Assembly (NCBI RefSeq): GCF_030384665.1
Contig: NC_083673.1
Span: forward strand, 2,799,501 to 2,863,500
Direction: 5' to 3'
Origin: Lodderomyces elongisporus
Lineage: Eukaryota; Ascomycota; Pichiomycetes; Serinales; Debaryomycetaceae
DNA length: 64,000 nt
The notes under the pieces were generated by a model. That model saw only the letters and a list, made by a program, of their open reading frames with translations. It had not been told where the DNA came from and searched no databases. The translations under genes were made by a program, and so were the position numbers. Below, one piece after another: positions 32,448-42,560 of the stretch (positions within the stretch are counted from its first letter, which is position 1; every line of letters starts with the position of its first letter).

Positions 32448-34346
32448 TCAATGGTAATAAGGTGGTGGTGGTGCCGTAAATAATCCAGCATAGGCAGCTG
32501 CAGTTGCAGATAACGTATCATGGTGCACAAGCTGAGGTTTATCTTCGGCATCAACACTGTTACTGTTGCTATTCATGCTGTTATTCTTGCGCAACATGTC
32601 ACCGTTATTCTGCTTCAATTTCTCCTCCAACCGCTGACTAACCCTATTGAAATCCATGTGGTTCATCGACTTCTTTTCATTCAACTCCTCGTTAAGTGCC
32701 TTAATGGGCGAAGCACTAAGTGCTCTCTGTGGTACAAAGCTGAAATAACCAGTATTTCCCAAACCCACGCCACCACAAGTTGTCAAAACCTTGTCATACA
32801 ACGAAGGCGATTGTGTTGATCTGATAAACTCTTGGTACAATGCATGATGAGCTGATGACCTTGAGTGCAAATCTGTAGACACTTCTGAATGTAATTCTGG
32901 GTCTGCTTGTACACGCAGCTCCAATTTGCGTGGTGTTGGGTGATGTATTTGAGTCTGTGGAGTGGTTTTAGTGGCGGGATTAATAAATTCTGAGGTTTCC
33001 TTCATTATTGGTGTAGATGGTTCCTCCACCATCTCTTCAATTAAGGTAGAGCTGGAGCTGGATGCTGGTGTAGACGATAGTGGCACAATCTGGTTGTCAT
33101 TATTGCTGTTCTCATCGTTGTGCTCGGTCTTGGTCTCGGTCTTGCTCTTGCTCTTATTCTTACTCTTGCCCAATCTAATAACTCTCCTCTTTGGCTTGAC
33201 TGTGTTTTCCTTTTGAGTAGCAAACTTGTAATAATTGCCTGCTTGTATATTGGAAATATCTTTCAACAATCCATCTGTTTTCTCAAATGATTCATTCTTG
33301 AATATATCAATAGGTACAGCATTGTGCGAGTGTGGGTGGTGGGTGAATTTTTGCAACTCGTTATTACTCAATGCTAATGAGTTTATGAGGTTAGGATAGT
33401 TTTTGGTAAACTTATCCAAATGGGTCCTTTGAACTATGTTTCTGAATCTTGGAATGTGGAGACTCATTGTTTCGCGTGATTTGAATAATTTCAAATTCTT
33501 TTGAAGGTTTTTAGCGGAATAAACTAGTGAAAAGTCTTCTTCTTCATTCTCCAACATCTTCAAGGACGTTGTAGTATTTGCAGAGTCCAAGGAGGATGTA
33601 AAAGAAGAAGGTGATGAAGATGAAGATGAAGATGTAGTTGATGATGATGTTGATGATGTTGATGATGATGATGTTGAGGCATTGGCTGCAAGTTTAGTTC
33701 TCAATTCATTCATGTTGTTGTCAAGACTAAGATACTTCAATGACAATTGATGAATCAAAGTCGGTAGTGTTTCTCTAAACAAGTCTCTGATCTGCGACTC
33801 AATTTGCTTTTGCAAGAAATTTGCCAACACTTGAACTGTATCAAAAGTTGAACTGACTTTTATCGAGTCCAACGGGTCGTTTCTAAACACCAACGTTAAT
33901 CCTTTGGATTTGGAGAAAACTATAATGCCAATTCCACTAATCTTGATATCGCTTAGCTTGAGGTCCAATGGGATAGCAAACTGTTCGTTAGATAATCCAA
34001 ATTGTGGTGTGATAAACTCTGAATCTTCAATACCAACTTCTTTTTCTAAAGAGTTGGAGTAATAAATGTTCAATGGGTTTGCTTGAACTTTGGTATGCAA
34101 TGTCAAGTGGAAGTCGCCACTATAACTAATTTTGAAGATTCCTCTAAACCTGTCTCTGTCCAACTCTCCAATCTCCAATATTTCAAAGTCTGGTGCAGAC
34201 TGGCCGAAATTGAGGTCCTTGATGGAAATGTTGGAAGCAAGAATATGTGGCGACTTGCCTGAGTTTAAAGCATTTGTTAAAATCTCTTTTGTCCAAGTAG
34301 ATAACGAATCTGTTTCCAAGGAGTTCCAATTCACTTTGAATGACAT
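32448..34346 (-). CDS. MDM34: ERMES complex subunit Mdm34
   Basis: Mdm34 is the mitochondrial outer-membrane subunit of ERMES, the ER-mitochondria tether (with Mmm1, Mdm12, Mdm10) that carries lipids. The conserved start MSFKVNWNSLETDSL begins at the ATG at 34346; five codons of open frame upstream begin with a TTG and are excluded, giving 632 residues. The N-terminal SMP lipid-binding domain spans about 1-200 (NFGQSAPDFEILEIGELDRD at about 46-65, and the GIFKISYSGDFHLTLHTKVQANPL region). A long Ser/Thr/Asn-rich low-complexity part follows (Ser/Thr run at about 225-255), then KKRVIRLGKSKNKSKSK-type basic stretch and the GLGNTGYFSFVPQRALSASP segment near 540-560. It is longer than many relatives because of the low-complexity inserts. 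Confidence 0.93.
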   Translation of the reverse strand: MSFKVNWNSLETDSLSTWTKEILTNALNSGKSPHILASNISIKDLNFGQSAPDFEILEIGELDRDRFRGIFKISYSGDFHLTLHTKVQANPLNIYYSNSLEKEVGIEDSEFITPQFGLSNEQFAIPLDLKLSDIKISGIGIIVFSKSKGLTLVFRNDPLDSIKVSSTFDTVQVLANFLQKQIESQIRDLFRETLPTLIHQLSLKYLSLDNNMNELRTKLAANASTSSSSTSSTSSSTTSSSSSSSPSSFTSSLDSANTTTSLKMLENEEEDFSLVYSAKNLQKNLKLFKSRETMSLHIPRFRNIVQRTHLDKFTKNYPNLINSLALSNNELQKFTHHPHSHNAVPIDIFKNESFEKTDGLLKDISNIQAGNYYKFATQKENTVKPKRRVIRLGKSKNKSKSKTETKTEHNDENSNNDNQIVPLSSTPASSSSSTLIEEMVEEPSTPIMKETSEFINPATKTTPQTQIHHPTPRKLELRVQADPELHSEVSTDLHSRSSAHHALYQEFIRSTQSPSLYDKVLTTCGGVGLGNTGYFSFVPQRALSASPIKALNEELNEKKSMNHMDFNRVSQRLEEKLKQNNGDMLRKNNSMNSNSNSVDAEDKPQLVHHDTLSATAAAYAGLFTAPPPPYYH

Positions 34347-35896
34347 CTTTGTTTGTTTCAAACTGTTGTTTAAATATGTCTATAATGTTGCTGGTATTGC
34401 GGTTACACGAAGAAAGAAAAGAAAAGGTAAAAAAAAAGAAGGAAATGTGGCATATAATATGCTTTCTTGGGATCCGATCGTAAAAGGGTGATGTTGGTGG
34501 TGGTGTTGGTGGTGTATATATGATATTATGTCCTTTTGTTATGCAGTATAAATTGATTCAAATCAATTCCTCTTTCTCAAAACAATCAAAAAAATTAAGG
34601 AGGAAAAAAAAAATAGGCAAAACGGGACTGTTTAGCTACTTTAGCTAGTTTGACTGTTTTGGTTTGTTAACTGATGAGGTTAGTCAAGTCTGGTTACACT
34701 GGTGAGTTGTTGTGTAAATAAAGAAAGAAGAAAGACTCGGGTGATTACTTTCCAGTGTGCTTAAGTATATATTCTATAAGATTGGCCGCCGTCTTTTAAG
34801 GAAAAGCAAAGAGATTAAATAAAAAAAGAAAAAAAAGAAAGAAAAAAAAAAAAAGAAAAAAAATTTTTTTTTTCTCCTTTGTGCGTTTGTTTGTTTTGCT
34901 TTTTGTGTAGTTTAGTAAATTTACAAATTGCAAAAAGCTGAAATTATCGAGTGGGGAGACATACGGACTTTGAGTTTAAAGACCTGAAAGGGAGAGGTGA
35001 AGAGGTACCAAACTGGTATTGATTGTGGTGCAGAGTAAAGTGTTTCTGTTATCTAGTGTGACAAGTGTTAAACCAAAGAAAAAAGAAAAAAGAAAAAAGA
35101 AAAGAAAAAAGGATCTCACTGAATTTGATGGATGGATGGATGGATGTATACTAAACATTGAAAAACGATATCAGTGGGGTGCTTACACTGAAGGTTATAA
35201 AAAGGAAAAGGCGCATATATAGAGGAAGTTTGCTAGCCATCAGCCGGTGCTTTTGATTATTGTCCGGAATTTCAGTCTAAAAGTGGAGTCAGTATTGCAA
35301 TGCAAATTCCTAGATTTTCTTTTCCTTCTTTTCCAAAATCTCAAGACAAGGTTAAACATTATCAACATCAACATCGTCGATATTGTAAATTAAATCAAAA
35401 GAAAAGAAAAGCAAACCCAAAAAAGAATAGAAACAGAATAAAGTTTTAAATATAATTGTTCCATTACCAACAACAAACTAAACATAGCTTATGCTTAAAA
35501 TGGGAAGATGGATATAACTGAGAGATAGGAGATACGTTACCAATATATATATATAAATATATATGTACGCTACCACATGAATACAATACATCTTTACCAT
35601 CTTAGCAATCTCTCTCTGTTTCAGTTCTTCCCCCCCCCTTTTTTTTCCTTTCGTCCTTATCAACACCAAACAAACAGAAGAATAGAAAAGTACAATAACC
35701 AAAGATGTTGTGGGGATGGGCTGATTCACAATAAAACCTCTTCCATTCTTCCCATAAATCTTTTTGCACATCTTCTTCTTCTTCCTTTACCCGCACCCAC
35801 GCCTACTTAGTCATCATGAGACCTTTCATCTTGCATGGGGTGTGAATGGTTGTTTTCAAGATTATCTCTTCATTCAAGGGATAAAAGGAAGAAAGA

Positions 35897-35927
<31 letters not shown>

Positions 35928-36865
35928 AATAAAATTACCGTAATACTTCAAACTCCGAGCATCCTTTTAATTCCAATGGCTTTGCTATATCACATTTTAA
36001 GTAGCATTGTTACGACATTGCTAGGGCTACGGTATTGTTTTCTTTTTTTTTAAAAAAAAAATTTTCTTCTTTTATCCTTTTTTTTTCATCTTTTATTTTT
36101 TGACTACTCAAAGTAAAAATGGTCTCGTGTGAGGCCAAAAGTCACTTGTCCTTTGTCCCTTTCCTCTACCTCTTTACTTTGTCTTCTTTATATTGTTCGT
36201 CTTAAGGAGAAGAAGAATGAAAAAAAAAAAAGGAAATTAGGTAGGTAAAAGGTCTACACTATACAAAGATTCTCTTTATTTTATTTACTTTCCACCAAAA
36301 GCTCTCTTACTGCAACAAAAATTGAAATTGGAAATAGAAAAAAGTAAATGAAATGAAAACCAGGCCACTTTATCTTACCTCTTGAAGAGGGATAAAGATA
36401 AAGGAAAAGATTTAGGACTCCCGTTCCGAGCCGCACGTAATTCCTACAATTTTTTTATTTTTTTATTTTTTTTTTTAAATTAAAAAAAAAAGAAAAAAAA
36501 AAAACAGCTGATGCGCACACACACATTTAGACATAGACATCTTCAGTGACGAAGCCGCACCATTTTGCAGATACTTTTTTTTTAAAAAAAAATAAAATTA
36601 AAAAAATAAAAACCATTCCACTTTTTATCATAGTAAAATAATATACGCAAAGGTATAAACTGTTATAACCTCCTAAAAAAGAAAAAGGAAGAAGCATACA
36701 AGGAGTAAAAACACGGATATCGACCCACCATACTCCGAATTAGGTCTCCTAGCACCTCCCCTCTCCCCTTGTGATTATCTTTTCTTACTACTTTTCTCCC
36801 CTCCCCTTCCCTACTAGTTCCCAAAACCATACATAAAAATAAAAAAACAAAATAATTAATAGGAA
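34347..36865. other. 2.5 kb divergent region MDM34 / glutathione peroxidase
   Basis: No gene is supported. It holds long A and T runs (34804-34871), GGAT repeats at about 35129-35146, a TA repeat at about 35541-35562, C9 at 35630-35638, (GAAA)n at about 35891-35921, mixed A/T homopolymers at 36040-36090 and 36450-36505, and four CCCCT elements at 36758-36807. The dense homopolymers suggest nucleosome-depleted promoter DNA. Confidence 0.5.
36758..36807 (+). promoter_or_regulatory. Cluster of four CCCCT (STRE) elements before GPX
   Basis: CCCCT occurs at 36758-36762, 36765-36769, 36798-36802 and 36803-36807, 59 to 108 bases upstream of the glutathione peroxidase ATG. In S. cerevisiae CCCCT is the Msn2/Msn4 stress element. 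Its use in CTG-clade yeasts is less clear, so the role is inferred. Confidence 0.5.
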
Positions 36866-38284
36866 ATGACCAGTTTGAATTTACTAGCTGAAAAAGCTTC
36901 CACATCTCTGTACTCGTCACAACCACAACCACAACCACAACTCCAACTCCAAAAGCCAATTACAATTTACGACTTTAAACTCCCTGACGCATCGAATAAG
37001 ATAATAGACTTTGCCCAGTTTCACAACAAAGTCCTTCTAATAGTCAACGTTGCAAGTTTATGTGGTTTCACCCCACAATACATTGATTTACAAAAACTAT
37101 ACAAAAAGTACCATTCTCGTGGGCTAGTCATTTTGGCATTTCCTTGTAACCAGTTTGCATACCAGGATCCCATGAGTTCACGCAAAATAGCAGATCACTG
37201 CCAACGAGAGTTTGGCGTTGAATTCCCAATCATGAAAAAGATTAAAGTAAATGGCGAAGAAACATCACCATTGTACGACTTTTTAAAGGAACGTCAAGCA
37301 GCACTATTTGGATTTAAAGGCGTTCGATGGAACTTTGAAAAGTTTGTGGTGAACAAACTGGGCGATGTTGTCGGTAGATTCGACTCGTGGGTCACCCCAC
37401 TACAAATGGATGAGTATATTGTAAACTTGTTAAACGAGAGCGACATCAGCATCGATGAAGATGAAGAGGAAGACAAAGACAAAGAGGAGAAAGGCGAAGA
37501 AGACAAAGACAAAGGTGAAGAAGACAAAGGTGAAGAAGACAAAGACAAAGAAGACAATGACAAAGAAGACAAAGATCAAATTATAGAGAAGCAAAACCAA
37601 ACTGATAATCAAGCATTACCTACGAATAATCTTGAACTCGAGCCAACTGTTTCAACTGCGGAAGAAGTAAAGCACGATGAAACCAATGCAATAGTTTTGG
37701 AAGCACCAAAGGTTAATTATACACCAAGCACGGCTCTACAAAATGCCACCAATTCACAAGAAACTAAAGTGCCCTCTTTTGAAAAGGAAAACAAAATTAG
37801 AGATACTCAATCTGCGGAGACACTAGATCCAGGTCATATGGATTTACATGCAACCAGCTTGTTGGAAAATGCAGATACTACAACAGTTGACTCGGAACCT
37901 GAGTCTCAAATGCTTGCAAATAAAACCCAAGAAACTTATTGCTCACTTGATCAAATGACGAATAGCTCACGGCTGGCAAAATCACAGGAGAAAAATGAAG
38001 AGGGAAATTTAAAAAACACAAACACCACGGAAGTTAACGATCACGATGATGGTAGCCTCCTTTATCATCATCAACCTAATATCGATGTTCTTTGCGTTCA
38101 AGAAGAAAACCTTGCTAAAAAGCCAGTCTTGAAAGAACGAAAAAGCTGGATACTACATAGAAAGAAAAAGACCAACAAATTTTCTGATTTGGGGAAAGAC
38201 GATGGAAACTTTAACGATTCTGCCTCATTTATAAAAGTCAAGAGAAAATTTTCGAGCCTCTTTTTACACAAACGAGATGTATAG
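36866..38284 (+). CDS. Glutathione peroxidase-like thiol peroxidase with long acidic C-terminal extension
   Basis: Residues about 30-190 form a complete non-selenium GPX domain of the Gpx3/Hyr1 type, which reduces peroxides using thioredoxin and can sense H2O2. Peroxidatic Cys66 lies in NVASLCGFTPQY, with Leu65 where Lys is almost invariant (codon TTA, so not a CUG effect). Gln96 in PCNQF, resolving Cys112 in ADHCQREFG and Trp155 in RWNFEKF are all conserved. An N-terminal Gln/Pro stretch (19-29) precedes the domain. Unlike the usual 160-residue enzymes, it continues for about 280 residues: a Lys/Asp/Glu repeat at about 196-250, then polar sequence, and a basic end (about 420-472) with RKKKTNK. 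The extension has no stop, shift or domain I recognise. No membrane segment is seen. It converges on ISW2. Confidence 0.85.
   Translation: MTSLNLLAEKASTSLYSSQPQPQPQLQLQKPITIYDFKLPDASNKIIDFAQFHNKVLLIVNVASLCGFTPQYIDLQKLYKKYHSRGLVILAFPCNQFAYQDPMSSRKIADHCQREFGVEFPIMKKIKVNGEETSPLYDFLKERQAALFGFKGVRWNFEKFVVNKLGDVVGRFDSWVTPLQMDEYIVNLLNESDISIDEDEEEDKDKEEKGEEDKDKGEEDKGEEDKDKEDNDKEDKDQIIEKQNQTDNQALPTNNLELEPTVSTAEEVKHDETNAIVLEAPKVNYTPSTALQNATNSQETKVPSFEKENKIRDTQSAETLDPGHMDLHATSLLENADTTTVDSEPESQMLANKTQETYCSLDQMTNSSRLAKSQEKNEEGNLKNTNTTEVNDHDDGSLLYHHQPNIDVLCVQEENLAKKPVLKERKSWILHRKKKTNKFSDLGKDDGNFNDSASFIKVKRKFSSLFLHKRDV
37448..37580 (+). repeat. Intragenic GAAGACAAAGAC repeat coding Asp/Glu/Lys
   Basis: Imperfect GAAGACAAAGAC/GGTGAAGAAGAC units in frame within the GPX tail encode an alternating acidic-Lys segment. 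Unit lengths are multiples of three. Confidence 0.8.
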
Positions 38285-38496
38285 AGTGTCAATATTTATA
38301 ATTGAAAAAATGTGAAATCATATATATGTATATATATATATGTATATATGTATATATGTATATATGTATATACGTAACTACACAAACGTATATTTATTTA
38401 GTAATAAGGAAAATTGACAAAAATGTATTCAATTCAAATTCAATATTTATTAAATAGTTGTTGTGAATTATATAAACACCTTTACAATTTTTTCAA
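38285..38496. repeat. Convergent 3' region with (TATATG)n repeat
   Basis: The 212 bases between the GPX and ISW2 stops hold TATATG/TATATA repeats at about 38320-38372. Nothing else is seen. Confidence 0.7.
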
Positions 38497-41400
38497 TTAC
38501 TTTTTCAGCCTCTTTGCCTTTCCATCTATAGGTGTTGACTCTTTTCTCTTTGTTGCACCACCTGTTCCTCCTTTTGCACTTGTTGATCCGCCACCATTCG
38601 GTACCTTAACATGCAGCTCGGGGTTGATTTCCTTGGTGACACATCCCAACAATGTAACACACCTCCTTCCAATCTCTTGTGCTGACCTACTCTGCAAAAA
38701 GAAATCAAACTGGAAAAATGGTGAGTCTCGGATGGCTTCTTTAATTCTCTCATAAATATTGGGCAGATCTACTCCAAAACGGTAAAGTTGCACCAACAAA
38801 AATCGGTCTTCTTCTTCGCTATAAACTCTCTTTGTACTCGAAGAAGGTGGGAATTTGAGCTTCAATTCCAATAATGGATACTTGTACTGCGACAATTTTC
38901 GTCTCAATGCCTCTTTCTGTAATCTGGATTTGATGATTTTCTCTTCGCCCAGTTCAATTTGACCAATATACTTTTCGTATCCATCAATCTCTTTGTAATT
39001 CTTCCAAAACGCCTTTGCATATTCCCTTACTTCTTCCTCAGTCTTCTCTGGAAACTCCTTGGCTATCATTGGTATGGAATTACGGCCATATTTTGAGCAA
39101 ACAGAAATGAAATGGTAAAAGTCTTTTCTGTTCCAATTTCCAAAACCCTGGTCCATCAATTCTGCCTTCAATTGTCTCTCTTCTTCCGTCAACGGCAGCG
39201 AGTTATCTATTTCCTCTTGTTCGAGTCGTTGCTCCAACTCCCGTTCTTTCAAAGTTGACGCATCGCCAGCTCTCAAGGGTGCTTTGTATTGGGTTTGCTT
39301 CTTATAATAGTTTTTCTCCAACTCGTAAAGCTCCAAAAGTTTAGGTGGATAAAATTGGTGGTCATACAAGTTGAGTTGCTTCGGGGGTCTTGGTCCCGAT
39401 TTATTGACTGTGGGTTGTGTTCTTCCGCCAGTATTCAACACATCTTTGTAATACAGGTTGATGGAATAATTTTCTTTACGCTCTCTTTTGCCCGGATTGA
39501 TCCATGCATGACCAATATTGGTTATTGTTGCTGGTTCTTTCTTCTTGAAATTTTCACCATTCCACTCGTAAACACTCTCGTCATTTGAAAAATTTTGCAA
39601 TGCATTCAAGTTCAACTTGGAGTATTTCTCATTCAACTCCTGTGTCTTTTCTTCGGACCGTTTCAAAATCTCTTCAATATCCACGTCTTGTCCATCGTCG
39701 TCCTTTTTAAACACATCAGCAGCACCATGCTGTATCATGTCCAACAATTCATTCTTAGATGCAGCTTTGCTGCTCTGCTGACCATCGAGCCCAGCTGTAT
39801 TACGACCTTGCTGGATAACCAATTGGTCTAGTCTAAGTTTTTGTGCTGCTCTTTCAAGAACTTTCTCTTCAATAGCATTTTCAGTAATAAATCTAAATAC
39901 TTTGACTTGCTTGGTTTGTCCGATTCTATGTGCACGATCCATTGCCTGTAAATCTGCTTGAGGGTTCCAGTCAGAATCGAATAAGATAACAATGTCTGCT
40001 GAAGTCAAATTAATACCCAATCCACCAGCTCTAGTGGTCAATAAAAACACAAATTTCTCGCTGCCTGGTTTGTTATACTCGTCAATGGCATTGATTCGAT
40101 CAACATGCTCGGTTTGTCCATCGATTCTACAGTATTGGTATTCACGGAAATAACAGTAATCCTCTAAAATATCCAACATACGACTCATCTGCGAGAAAAT
40201 CAATACTCTAGAACCTTCTGCTTTAAATTTTTTCAACAACTTGTCCAATATAATCATTTTTTGTGCATTAAACACCAAATGTTCATCAGTAGTAAATGGT
40301 GGACCAGGCTCAACCCCATCAAATAAATAAGGATGGTTACAGCACTTTCTCAATTGCATCACAATGTTGAGTAACCTTGTTTTTGATTCCTTTTTGTTCG
40401 CGCCATTAACGGCATCTATATCCTTCTCCAATATTTTTTGATACAAGTTTCTTTGCATGGGTGTCATTTTGGTATAGACATTGATCTCCTTCTTTGGCAA
40501 TAATGATTTTTCAACATCAGCCTTGATTCTCCGCAAAAGAAATGGTTTTAACACTTTGTGAAGTTGCAGAATGACTTCTTGATCTTCTTCGCTATTATCA
40601 TTGTTTTGAAACCATTCATCAAACGATTCGTTATCGGCAAAGACATCAGGTAAAATAAAGTTCAACAATGCCCAAAGCTCCCTCAAATTATTCTGCAACG
40701 GTGTTCCAGTAATCAATAATCTATTTTTAGAGTGAAACATTCTAATAATCTGTGACAAAAGACTTTCCTCATTTTTAATTCTGTGTGCCTCATCGATAAC
40801 AATGTATTCCCAGTTAAACTTTTTAAATGTCGATTTTTCACGAATAACTATCTCGTATGATGCAATTATGACATCAAAGTCACATGTCATAATCCTATTT
40901 TTGATCAACTCACTTCTTTCTTCCTTATCTCCCTGCAACACAACTGCATTTATCTCTGGTATCCAGCGATTAAATTCTCTATGCCAATTGTCCAAGGTAG
41001 ACTTGGGCGCAATCACCAAGTGTGGGCCATTGATTCCGTGCATGAACCTTAAATAACCCAAAAATGAAATACTTTGTAGTGTTTTGCCCAATCCCATCTC
41101 ATCGGCCAATATACCTGACAAATTGTTTTCATACAATGAAACGAGCCAATTCAATCCCTGGACTTGATATGGTCTCAATTTTCCATGTACGTACCCGGGA
41201 CTTTCACTAAACTCAAAAGTTTGTGCACCTCCCAGTTTCTCTACTTTCATTAATTCGGCATCTTCTTCTTTCTCTGTCTTCCTCCTCCTATGCGATGAAG
41301 CAGACGAATTGTTTGTTTGTGATGATTTCAGTTTTTGGTCATTCAAATCATCAACAATTTTCCTAAACAATGGGTCCTTGTTTGCTTTTGCCTCGATAAA

Positions 41401-41692
41401 ATGTCCAAACAATCCTGTGAGTCCCAATAAGTATTTGAATCTGCTGCTTGTTTTGGCAATGTCAACTTGTTGTTTTTCAGTTTTGGTGAAATACTTTTCC
41501 ACATTTGGTACAAATTGCAACTCTTTGCCATTTAAGGTCTTTTCCGTTTCAAGTGAAGGAGTCTATATTAAAAAAAAGAAAATAGAATTCACGTTAGTAC
41601 ACTAATTGGGTTTAATAATAAGGGGTATCACAGGTGTGATAAATGAAATTTTGAAAGAAGTAAGCAAACATACTGCCTCTATGGAACTCATA
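38497..41692 (-). CDS. ISW2: ISWI-type chromatin remodelling ATPase, spliced
   Basis: Isw2 slides nucleosomes using ATP and represses early meiotic and other genes. The gene has two exons: 41692-41675 (six codons, MSSIEA) and 41562-38497, joined in frame to give about 1027 residues ([16 protein letters not shown] at the start). A plain ORF call would begin at an internal TTG at 41520 and miss 20 residues. In that ORF's numbering the N-terminal [17 protein letters not shown] segment is at about 27-43, the [14 protein letters not shown] segment at about 79-92, and the Snf2 core has DEMGLGKT (about 140-147), DEAH box, [10 protein letters not shown] and the HRIGQTKQV end. HAND, SANT-SLIDE domains follow ([17 protein letters not shown]). 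The in-frame CTGs I located lie outside the ATPase core; one replaces a polar residue in YSIN-x-YYKD. Confidence 0.93.
41563..41674 (-). other. ISW2 intron, 112 nt
   Basis: On the minus strand, GTATGT starts the intron at 41674, a perfect TACTAAC branch site is at 41599-41593, and ATATAG ends it at 41563. Splicing restores an open frame that runs from the six-codon first exon into the ISWI protein. The sites match the budding-yeast consensus exactly. Confidence 0.9.
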
Positions 41693-42560
41693 TTTAAGTT
41701 TTCTGGTTACTATTGATACTCTTGGTGGACGTGATGTCAATACTTATCTTGGTAATGAAAGTATTTTCTTTTGTTCTATTTCTTATTGCTGATGTTGTCA
41801 CTGTTCCGGTTCCTGCTGCTCCTGTTGCTTTTGTTGCTTTTGTTGTTGTTAGAGCTGAGGTACGTTCGTTGTGCAACAGATTTGGACGGTTTTTCGGATT
41901 TTCTGTTTTTCTATTTTTTTCTTTGTTTTTTTTTTTTGGTTTCTGAAAAATTGCGTCTTTTACTTTCGCGTTGTAATTTTCTTCTTTCTCTTTGTTTTTG
42001 AAAATCCACTTTTGAAAGCTTTTTTGGGAACGATTGCTTTACATTAAACCAAAATGCATCAAACGAAAGACAGGAAATGTGTCTTTCATATTATTACTGG
42101 TGCTATTATTCAGAGATTTGTTAAAGCTTTAAAGATTCTCATACACTCTATACTATTTTGTTAACATTTGCTCCAAAACATTTCTTTCTTCTTTTTTTTC
42201 TTCCTTTTCTTTCATTTTTATTTTAGTATATTTCCTCTCTTCCTAATCATAGCTATCACTTTACATTTTTAAAAACCAAGGAAATAAATAAATAAATAAA
42301 TAGATTAAAAAAAAACTACAAAGAACTTTTGTTCCTTTTCTTCATCTTCTGGGTTTTCAAAAATCAGTAAACTCAAGGATAGGAATAAAAACGCGTCTCA
42401 AAATTAGTAATCTCTTGTCACGTGACTTGTTATTGTAACAGAATGAATAGTCATGATGAACAATCTCTATTTGCTTTCTTTTTCTTTAGTTTTTTCTATC
42501 ATTATTAATCTTACAATCTCTATATTCATCAATTCTTTCTAATTTTCCCTTTGTCCTTTT
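41693..42560. other. ISW2 upstream region / RME1-like 3' flank
   Basis: It holds GCT/TGTTGCTTTTG-type repeats at 41811-41850, T-rich DNA at 41905-41945 and 42185-42245, (AAAT)n at about 42281-42302, ACGCGT at 42391-42396 and TCACGTGA at 42418-42425. The two motifs lie 22 bases apart, about 700 bases upstream of the ISW2 ATG. Confidence 0.5.
42391..42425 (+). promoter_or_regulatory. ACGCGT and TCACGTGA pair upstream of ISW2
   Basis: An MluI-box core (42391-42396) and a Cbf1-type palindrome (42418-42425) are close together in the ISW2 upstream region. Function is inferred only from the words. Confidence 0.4.

Noticed and set aside
32448..34361. Five-codon longer MDM34 reading
   Set aside because: The extension begins at a TTG; the conserved family start MSFKVNWNSL has its own ATG at 34346.
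36866..38284. Frameshift or gene fusion by error in the GPX gene
   Set aside because: The frame is continuous through in-frame repeats and the downstream part keeps a coding-like codon use and a basic end; no stop or overlap suggests two genes, although RNA would be needed to exclude it.
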